DNA of 11,976 bases from Candidatus Bathyarchaeota archaeon (GTDB taxonomy: Archaea > Thermoproteota > Bathyarchaeia > 40CM-2-53-6 > RBG-13-38-9): the NCBI GenBank assembly GCA_026394315.1, contig JAPKYM010000227.1:1-11976 (forward strand), given 5' to 3'. Positions 6,486 to 11,976 of the stretch are shown here, one piece after another (the first letter of the stretch is position 1; each line of letters begins with the position of its first letter). Below the pieces are notes generated by a model. That model saw only the letters and a list, made by a program, of their open reading frames with translations, was not told the DNA's origin and did not search any database. The translations under genes were made by a program, and so were the position numbers.

Positions 6486-7175
6486 ATGGTTAGAGTCATT
6501 GTGGATGAGCGGGAGAGATCCCATATTCCCACACACCTCAAGAAGCTTGGACTGACCGTGGATTTCAAGATGCTCGACGAGGGAGACTATCTAGTCCCGG
6601 GTTACGCTATCGAGAGAAAGTCCATTCAAGACTTTATCTCCTCACTTTATTCAGGAAGGCTCTTCAATCAAGCATACAGAATGAGACAAGTTCATCGCTT
6701 TTCCATCTTGGCCGTTGAAGGTGACTTCTTCTCGGCTCTTGGAAAGATCAAGAATCCCAGGGTCTTTTGGGGAGCTTTAGTCTCTCTGAGCTTTGAATAT
6801 GATTTGAGAGTATTCTTTACAAGAAGTTCTGAGGACACCGCAGAACTCATAGGCATTCTTGCCAAGCATCCACCAGAACTGCGATCTCATCCCCCAATCA
6901 TAGTTAGAAAGCCAAAGTCAAGCAGACTCAGAGAGACTCAGATCGCCCTGATCGAAGGGCTTCCAGGAGTAGGGGCTCGTCTTGCAGTCCAGCTTCTGAA
7001 ACGCCTGGGGACGCCACGAAGTATCTTTCTGGCCACAGAAGCTGAGCTCAGCGCCAGAGGCGGCTTGGGCAGAGCCAAGGCCGCTAAGATAGCGTCACTT
7101 CTTGAAGCCCAATACGAGGAGCCGGATAAGAAAGCCGCCCAACTGAAGCTCTCTGAGGTCAGACCGCAACCATAA
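6486..7175 (+). CDS. xpf: XPF/ERCC4-type structure-specific endonuclease (short archaeal form)
   Basis: A 229-residue nuclease of the XPF/Mus81 family lacking the helicase domain, as in crenarchaeal XPF. These enzymes act as dimers and cut 3' flaps, forks and similar branched DNA, usually with PCNA. The ERCC4 nuclease domain has VDERER (residues 6-11) and the catalytic motif with GD at 33-34, ERK at 43-45 and D at 49. A helix-hairpin-helix pair occupies about residues 154-205 (LIEGLPGVGARLAVQLLKRLG; GGLGRAKAAKIASLL). The C-terminus has no clear PCNA-interaction box. ATG 6486 is chosen because VRVIVDERE is the normal N-terminus. The same frame is open back to the TAG at 6339 with no domain resemblance, so an upstream TTG 6348 start is less likely. 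It ends in TAA. Confidence 0.92.
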   Translation: MVRVIVDERERSHIPTHLKKLGLTVDFKMLDEGDYLVPGYAIERKSIQDFISSLYSGRLFNQAYRMRQVHRFSILAVEGDFFSALGKIKNPRVFWGALVSLSFEYDLRVFFTRSSEDTAELIGILAKHPPELRSHPPIIVRKPKSSRLRETQIALIEGLPGVGARLAVQLLKRLGTPRSIFLATEAELSARGGLGRAKAAKIASLLEAQYEEPDKKAAQLKLSEVRPQP

Positions 7176-7179
7176 AAAG
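7172..7179 (+). promoter_or_regulatory. Possible TATA box for 6-phospho-3-hexuloisomerase
   Basis: ATAAAAAG overlaps the xpf stop codon and lies about 40 nt before the hexuloisomerase ATG (7216). Transcription would begin near 7200. GAGGT at 7201-7205 is a candidate ribosome site, 10 nt from the ATG. Motif-only evidence. Confidence 0.3.
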
Positions 7180-7215
7180 AGCAATGTGGAGTCTTAGATC
7201 GAGGTCACCTAAGAA

Positions 7216-7815
7216 ATGACGCTCAAAACCTTCACTGAAGCCTACCATCAAATCATCAAGGGGGTTGAGAGAACCCTTTCTAGGACATCCCAAAGCCAAG
7301 TTGAAGGCATGATCAACATGATGCTTTGGGCAAAGTACAAACGCATACTTATCATAGGTGTCGGTCGAAGCGGGCTCATAGGAAGAGCGTTTGCAATGAG
7401 ACTGATGCACCTTGACTTCGACGTCTACGTCATGGGTGAGACAATAACGCCGGCGATTGGCAAGGGCGACCTAATAATTGCAATATCAGGTTCAGGAACA
7501 ACAAAACTTGCTGTGACAGCAGCCGAGATCGGAAAGGAAGTCGGAGCCAAGATAATAGCCGTAACCTCCCACCCTGATTCAGACCTGGGAAAGATATCTG
7601 ACCACGTTGTTCAGATAAGAGGTCGAACCATGATTGCCAAGGAGAGAGATTACTTCCTACGTCAGCTGACGGGAGTACACGAGCCTCTAGCGCCACTTGG
7701 GACGATATTTGAATTGAGTGCGATGGTCTTCTTTGACAGCCTGATTGCAGAGTTGATCCAGAGACTGGGGAAGAGTGAAGGCGAGCTAAAGAAGAAACAC
7801 GCAACAATAGAATAA
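7216..7815 (+). CDS. hxlB: 6-phospho-3-hexuloisomerase (SIS domain)
   Basis: A 199-residue SIS-domain sugar isomerase interconverting D-arabino-hex-3-ulose 6-phosphate and fructose 6-phosphate. In archaea lacking a full pentose phosphate pathway this step, run with 3-hexulose-6-phosphate synthase, supplies ribulose 5-phosphate for nucleotides. The sequence matches the family along its length: the IIGVGRSGLIGRAFAMRL phosphate-binding helix (about residues 47-64), the ISGSGTT sugar-phosphate loop (about 93-99), VTSHPDSDLGKISD, and the C-terminal LAPLGTIFELSAMVFFDSLIAEL with the active-site glutamate region. Length is normal. The partner synthase gene is not in the window. It is convergent with dph6, 25 nt apart. 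It ends in TAA. Confidence 0.9.
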   Translation: MTLKTFTEAYHQIIKGVERTLSRTSQSQVEGMINMMLWAKYKRILIIGVGRSGLIGRAFAMRLMHLDFDVYVMGETITPAIGKGDLIIAISGSGTTKLAVTAAEIGKEVGAKIIAVTSHPDSDLGKISDHVVQIRGRTMIAKERDYFLRQLTGVHEPLAPLGTIFELSAMVFFDSLIAELIQRLGKSEGELKKKHATIE

Positions 7816-7840
7816 GACTAGAGGCATCGTCGAACTAGCT

Positions 7841-8527
7841 TCAGGGCTTTTCAACAAGTTCAGCAGTATTGATCTCTAGGCACCCGCTTTCTCCGTTCCA
7901 CACCCTAGTGCTCTCTCCAATTATGATCCTCTTCTTGAACAAAGGGCCGTCAGTCACAAATGTCTCATATTCCCCTCCCTCACCTAAGGGGTTAAGGCCG
8001 TACTTTGACACGAGGCGACCTAGCTCTTCAGCAGCTTCTCTGTCAAGTCTTCTTCCGAGCCAACTCTGATCCAGACCCAAAGCAGCAACAGCTACGAAGA
8101 CTATGTTAAGTCCCGAATCGACCTGATCATAAAGGAGTGATAGGTGATTTCTCCCCCACAGGGGTGTGAAGCACTTCAATCCAAGACCTTCAGCAGTCTC
8201 CTCAATTCTTCTCTTTTGGTAATCGCTAGCGAGTGCGCCTGCAGCGATGGCTTCAATGTTGAAAAGTCTCTTGACATCCTTTAGATGTTTTCTAAGCTCG
8301 TCTTTTTCTTCTTCACCTTGTGCCTCTATTCTGTAGGTTGCTATCGGAAGCTCCATGGCCTCAGCTTGGAGCTTGGTCCACTGGATACACGGGTGATGGA
8401 AGAGCCATGATTCATTAGTCGGGGGGATAAGCGTCATGAGCAGCTCAATATCCATGTTCTCTTCTCTGGCTTTCATGACTGTGTAACAGCTGTCTTTTCC
8501 ACCGCTGAAGAGGACTGCTACTCGCAT
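7841..8527 (-). CDS. dph6: Diphthine--ammonia ligase (Dph6-type PP-loop ATPase)
   Basis: A 228-residue N-type ATP pyrophosphatase of the Dph6 family (older archaeal annotation: MJ0570-related ATP-binding protein). It amidates diphthine on EF-2 to diphthamide using ATP and ammonium. The PP-loop is FSGGKDS at residues 7-13. The middle contains the conserved AGALASDYQKRRIEE and LWGR regions, and the C-terminal part has GEGGEYETFVTDGPLF, the family hallmark. Length is normal for the archaeal single-domain form. The start is ATG 8527 on the minus strand, 31 nt after the ligase stop, so it is probably cotranscribed with the ligase. EF-2, its expected substrate, is encoded about 1.7 kb away. Confidence 0.88.
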   Translation of the reverse strand: MRVAVLFSGGKDSCYTVMKAREENMDIELLMTLIPPTNESWLFHHPCIQWTKLQAEAMELPIATYRIEAQGEEEKDELRKHLKDVKRLFNIEAIAAGALASDYQKRRIEETAEGLGLKCFTPLWGRNHLSLLYDQVDSGLNIVFVAVAALGLDQSWLGRRLDREAAEELGRLVSKYGLNPLGEGGEYETFVTDGPLFKKRIIIGESTRVWNGESGCLEINTAELVEKP

Positions 8528-8558
8528 ATCTGATCAACGATATTTGGTGAGACACTCA

Positions 8559-10139
8559 TCATGGTCTGGCTTTTCTTTCAAACTGAGCTTCATATCTCTC
8601 TCTTACTCTATCTATTGTGTCGATCTCGCTGGCTGATTTGTCTTCTCTTATTCGTGTTATCCTTGCAAATCTTAGTGCGTAGCCAGAACTGTAGTAGGGG
8701 CTTTTCTGCACCTCATCATATGTGACTTCAACAACTATCGCCGGTCTGACTTTGACTGTGGTCGCATTCTCGCTTGTCTTAAGGCTCTGGAGCAAGGTGG
8801 TCATCCGTTCGAATTCGACGTCTGTAAGTCCCTTGAAGGTCTTTCCAACTTCCAGAGAATCTCTCTGCGTTTACGTTCCTTACCGCAAGATGATAGTTGC
8901 TGAGCCATCGGTGTCTTCTGCCAGAGCCCCAATCTGCAGCTACGATAACGGAGTCCAATGTCTCTGTCCGCTTTATCTTCAGCCATTCCTTTCCTCTTGC
9001 CCCTAGAGTATATCTTCCTTCAAGAGCTTTGGCGACGAGCCCTTCGGGACCTTCCTGAAGGGATTTCTCAAAGAAGATCTTGGCTTGTTCAACGCTCGCA
9101 GTTACCGGTCTGGGGGCGAGCAATTCCGGCGGGCAGACTTCTTCCAGAAGCTTTCGCCTATCATCCTGAGGGAGATCGATCACTGACCTTCCGTCGAGGT
9201 AAAGAAGATCGAAGAGATAGAGCCTTACGGGGATCCTCTCGATCGTCTCTCTGACATCAGATGTTCTTCTGAATCTGTGCATCAGCTTTTGGAAAGGCTT
9301 TGGCCTTCCAGATTGATCTACTGCGACCACTTCACCTTCAAGAATTGCAGTTGAAGTTCTTACATTGATACGGATGAGTTCTGCGATTTCGGGAAGGCTG
9401 AGGGTTATCTTGGAGAGTCTTCGGCTGCATATCTAGACGTCTTGGCCTTGTTTGTGTATCTGTACCCTAGTACCATCAAGCTTGTAATCGAGAGCGGTTG
9501 TCCCATGGTGTAAACTGAATATGCTTGCGAAGTCTGAAGCGGTATCCGGCAGCATCGGTTTTATTGGATCAAAAAGCTTCAATTCTATCTTGTTAAGGCC
9601 TTCCTCATGTTCAGTGAGTGCCTTGGTGGCAGTCTCACCCAGATCTCCTGTTAGTGCATAACTTCTCTTGACAAGTTCCAGTTTCACATTTGCGGCTAAT
9701 GATGTGGCCTCTAGAATCAATCCTTCCGCTAGGCCAATCCTCAGTTCAGTCAAGATTATTCGTATTATATATTCAGCATCGGTCTCGCTGGCTTGGCTGA
9801 TTAACGTTGATAGAGCTGCTTCTTTCTTTGATCGCGAACCCCTTCCAGCAATGGATGCAATTCTCTGAAGTTGATTGAAGAGGCTGGTTATTGTCAGGGG
9901 TGACTTCTGCAGTGGCAACTGCTTACTTTCGCTGAAAAGTCTTAGAAGGGTCTTACCGCTTATTTCCAGAACTTGGTCTTCCTTTTCAGGGAAAACTGAG
10001 CCCGTCATCAATAGGACTGTGGGTGAGATTTCGGAAGGAGAGAGAGTCTTTTCAGAAAAGAGCTGAGAGTCTGGACTTTATCGTTTCTGCTTGTTGTCGC
10101 TCTGAGCTCTTCCAAGAGTTCTACCAGCTCTAGAAATGA
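8559..10139 (-). pseudogene. lig: ATP-dependent DNA ligase, disrupted (two frameshifts, one in-frame TAG)
   Basis: An archaeal-type replicative ATP-dependent ligase read from right to left. N-terminal piece (10139 to about 10045): FLELVELLEELRATTSRND, the usual beginning of this family. A frameshift near the GA repeat at 10038-10046 leads to the long middle piece, which starts ISPTVLLMTG. It contains motif I YKLDGTRVQIHK, then TAG at 9433-9435. It reads on in the same frame: CSRRLSKITLSLPEI, ILEGEVVAVD, motif III LYLFDLLYLDG, motif IV EGLVAK, motif V WLKIKR. A second frameshift near 8850-8857 (one extra base) leads to VGKTFKGLTDVEFERM and the C-terminal KVRPAIVVEVTYDEVQ...YALRFAR region. No ATG, GTG or TTG lies at the expected start; the first is TTG 10115. 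Conservation of every motif suggests recent damage or sequencing error, not old decay. Confidence 0.88.
10038..10046. repeat. GA dinucleotide repeat at a ligase frameshift
   Basis: GAGAGAGAG on the plus strand (CTCTCTCTC in the ligase sense). Removing one dinucleotide joins the N-terminal frame (SSFLKRLS) to the downstream frame (SEISPTVLLMTG) and gives a natural ligase sequence. Adding one base would also restore the frame. Such short repeats are typical places for both polymerase slippage and sequencing indels. Confidence 0.6.
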
Positions 10140-10172
10140 TCTTGGCGTATTACCTCATGAAGATCGTTATGA

Positions 10173-11976
10173 ATAAAGACCAAATCCGAAAGATTTAGGC
10201 GCAATCTGCCTAATCCGGAATATATTGGCATTATCGCTCACGTCGATCACGGAAAGACTACAATGTCTGATTCTCTGTTAGCCTCGTCTGGGTTGCTCTC
10301 TCCATCACTCGCCGGAAGTGCCTTGGCTCTTGACTACATGGAGGAAGAGCAGAAAAGGCAAATGACCATCAAAGCTGCAAACGTCAGCCTATTACACGAG
10401 AAGGAAGATGTCCCCTACGTTATCAATCTGATCGATACTCCAGGTCACGTTGACTTTTCGGGGCGAGTCACAAGATCTCTGAGAGCTATCGACGGTGCTG
10501 TTGTGGTTGTAGATGCTGTTGAAGAGGTCATGGTTCAGACCGAGACTGTGACGCGGCAGGCCCTTGAGGAACGGGTAAGACCTGTTCTCTACATCAACAA
10601 GATCGATCGGCTCATCAAAGAGTTAAGGTTGACCCCAGAACAGATTGAGGAAAGGATCACAAGAATCATCAGAGACTTTAATCAATTAATCGAGATGTAT
10701 GCTGAGCCCGAGTTCAAGAATGTTTGGAAGATCAGTTTTGCAACGAACACTGTAGCGATGGGTTCAGCAAAGGATCGCTGGGGTTTTACCGCAGTCATAG
10801 CTGAGAAGAAGGGTGTCAGGTTCTCTGATGTTGTAGCGGCCTATGAGCAGAACAAGATTGAAGAGCTCAGGGAGAAATCCCCGCTCAATGAAGCCATTCT
10901 GAATATGGCTGTCGATTCTATGCCAGCACCGCATGTGGCTCAGAAATACAGAGTGCAGAAAGTCTGGAAAGGAGACATAACCAGCGAAATAGGGCAAGCA
11001 ATGATGAATTGTGATGATAATGGCCCCGCAGTAATGGCGGTCTCAAACATTGTTGTCGACCCACAAGCGGGAGTCGTCGCGACAGGCCGGCTTTTCTCAG
11101 GAACACTGAAAGAAGGGACAAGGGTCTACCTAGTCGGAGCCAAGTCTGAAGCCAGAATCCAGCAGGTCTGCATTTACATGGGTCCCTACAGGGAAGTCGT
11201 TGGGCAACTCACAGCTGGAAACATTCCCGCCCTCCTAGGACTCGAAGCCGCACGAGCTGGCGAGACAATCTCATCAACAAAGGGTACCTCGCCCTTCGAG
11301 GCTGTGAAGTACGTCACCGAGCCCGTCGTCACACTTGCGGTCGAACCGAAGTACAGCAGGGATCTCCCGAAGCTTGTCGATACCCTAAGGAAACTCTCTA
11401 TAGAAGATCCTAACCTTGTCACCACAATCAACGAGGAGACCGGCGAGTACCTGATTGCAGGTATGGGTACACTGCATCTTGAGATTGCCACGACATTGAT
11501 TACGAAGACCGGCCTGGAGATCACAACCTCAAAACCCATAGTAATCCACAGAGAGAGCATCAGAAAGGCTGCCGGGCCCTTCGAAGGCAAATCACCTAAC
11601 AAACACAGCAAGATATTCATCGAGATTGAACCTATGGGCGAAGACGTTGTGGATATGATAAAGACTGGCAAAATCGGAGAATACATGGACAAAGCGGCGC
11701 TGGCCAAGATTCTAAGGGAGAAAGGATGGGTTCCAGAAGAAGCCAAAGGTGTCTGGGCCATTGATGAGACCTGCAACGTACTCACCGAGGCCACCAAAGG
11801 TGCCCAGTTCCTTCAAGATGTCAAAGACATGGTTGTCTCAGGTTACCGCTGGGCAATAAAGGAAGGCCCCTTGGCATACGAACAGATAAGAGGGGTCAAA
11901 GCCAAGATAACGGACATTCAACTTCACGAAGATCCCGTACATAGAGGCCCCGCACAGATAATGCCCATGACCCGAA
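10173..11976 (+). CDS. fusA: Translation elongation factor 2 (start unclear, 3' partial)
   Basis: The ribosomal translocase GTPase aEF-2. The frame is open from 10173 to the window end. It shows G1 AHVDHGKT, G3 DTPGH, G4 NKID, then domain II (VVDPQAGVVATGRLFSG), domain III (KLSIEDPNLVTTINEETGEY) and domain IV (SKPIVIHRESIRKAAGPFEGKSPNKH). Near the end is the diphthamide loop HEDPVHRGPAQ, whose second histidine (codon 11940-11942) is the modified residue. About 75 percent of the roughly 730-residue protein is present. No ATG, GTG or TTG exists in this frame between TGA 10170-10172 and Met codon 10263, which lies inside the G1 region. Translation from ATG 10169 needs one base removed (extra A in ATGAATAAAG). 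Alternatively, removing AT near 10220-10225 gives IRNIGIIAHVD, the usual EF-2 N-terminus. Confidence 0.93.
   Translation, partial: MKTKSERFRRNLPNPEYIGIIAHVDHGKTTMSDSLLASSGLLSPSLAGSALALDYMEEEQKRQMTIKAANVSLLHEKEDVPYVINLIDTPGHVDFSGRVTRSLRAIDGAVVVVDAVEEVMVQTETVTRQALEERVRPVLYINKIDRLIKELRLTPEQIEERITRIIRDFNQLIEMYAEPEFKNVWKISFATNTVAMGSAKDRWGFTAVIAEKKGVRFSDVVAAYEQNKIEELREKSPLNEAILNMAVDSMPAPHVAQKYRVQKVWKGDITSEIGQAMMNCDDNGPAVMAVSNIVVDPQAGVVATGRLFSGTLKEGTRVYLVGAKSEARIQQVCIYMGPYREVVGQLTAGNIPALLGLEAARAGETISSTKGTSPFEAVKYVTEPVVTLAVEPKYSRDLPKLVDTLRKLSIEDPNLVTTINEETGEYLIAGMGTLHLEIATTLITKTGLEITTSKPIVIHRESIRKAAGPFEGKSPNKHSKIFIEIEPMGEDVVDMIKTGKIGEYMDKAALAKILREKGWVPEEAKGVWAIDETCNVLTEATKGAQFLQDVKDMVVSGYRWAIKEGPLAYEQIRGVKAKITDIQLHEDPVHRGPAQIMPMTR
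10195..10213 (+). repeat. Inverted repeat in the EF-2 5' region
   Basis: TTAGGC and GCCTAA form a perfect 6-bp stem around the 7-nt loop GCAATCT, 11 nt before the codons for the conserved IGIIAHVDHGK of EF-2. It lies where the EF-2 start codon should be. It could be a 5' UTR hairpin, part of a divergent promoter region, or simply coding sequence. Confidence 0.45.

Noticed and set aside
10157..10197. ATG 10157 as a direct start of EF-2 (MKIVMNKDQIRKI)
   Set aside because: This frame ends at TAG 10196-10198 before the GTPase domain. It could only serve with a frameshift.
11186..11797. Minus-strand frame of 203 codons inside EF-2
   Set aside because: It is a Ser/Val-rich shadow of strongly conserved EF-2 coding sequence.
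1..11976. CRISPR array, insertion sequence, phage or toxin-antitoxin system
   Set aside because: No regularly spaced repeats, transposase or phage-like proteins were seen; the content is largely core archaeal genes.

Overview
The window is archaeal and dense with information-processing genes: ribosomal protein L37Ae, a Brix-domain protein, KEOPS Pcc1, prefoldin beta, a DUF3194-like protein, an XPF-type nuclease, Dph6, an archaeal ATP-dependent DNA ligase and EF-2. The short crenarchaeal-style XPF (nuclease plus HhH only), the EF-2 sequence style and the gene order suggest a TACK-group archaeon, possibly Bathyarchaeia-like. That placement is inference from family resemblance; no phylogeny was run.

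Layout. 1-1124 (+) is a tight cluster: rpl37ae (5' end outside the window), Brix protein and pcc1, with 4-nt overlap or 6-nt spacing. 1125-1549 has no convincing gene but holds TATA-like motifs and a strongly paired ~90-nt element (1448-1537) just before prefoldin beta. 1550-3242 (+) is pfdB, DUF3194 protein and a DHH/DHHA1 phosphoesterase. 3300-5507 (+) encodes an ECF transporter energising module (EcfA, a second EcfA that has lost its N-terminus, EcfT) with no S component in view. 5715-7175 (+) has an unrecognised acidic protein followed by XPF nuclease. 7216-7815 (+) is 6-phospho-3-hexuloisomerase. On the minus strand, a disrupted DNA ligase (about 10139 down to 8559) is followed by dph6 (8527-7841). 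EF-2 starts divergently near 10.2 kb and runs off the right end.

Functional links. Brix (ribosome assembly), L37Ae, Pcc1 (tRNA t6A) and EF-2 serve translation. Dph6 would complete diphthamide on the EF-2 histidine encoded at 11940-11942, so enzyme and substrate lie within one window. XPF and ligase serve DNA repair.

The main oddity is damage concentrated in a few genes while neighbours are perfectly open. The second EcfA has a deletion-like junction at Walker A. The ligase carries two frameshifts and one in-frame TAG while keeping all its catalytic motifs. EF-2 has no canonical start codon in its reading frame. This fits sequencing or assembly error in a metagenome-derived contig, recent gene decay, or, for the TAG alone, amber recoding. 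The sequence alone cannot decide. Among confident genes with a visible end, stops are TGA (10) or TAA (2). The only TAG that could end a gene (6339-6341) is itself in frame with the downstream XPF frame.
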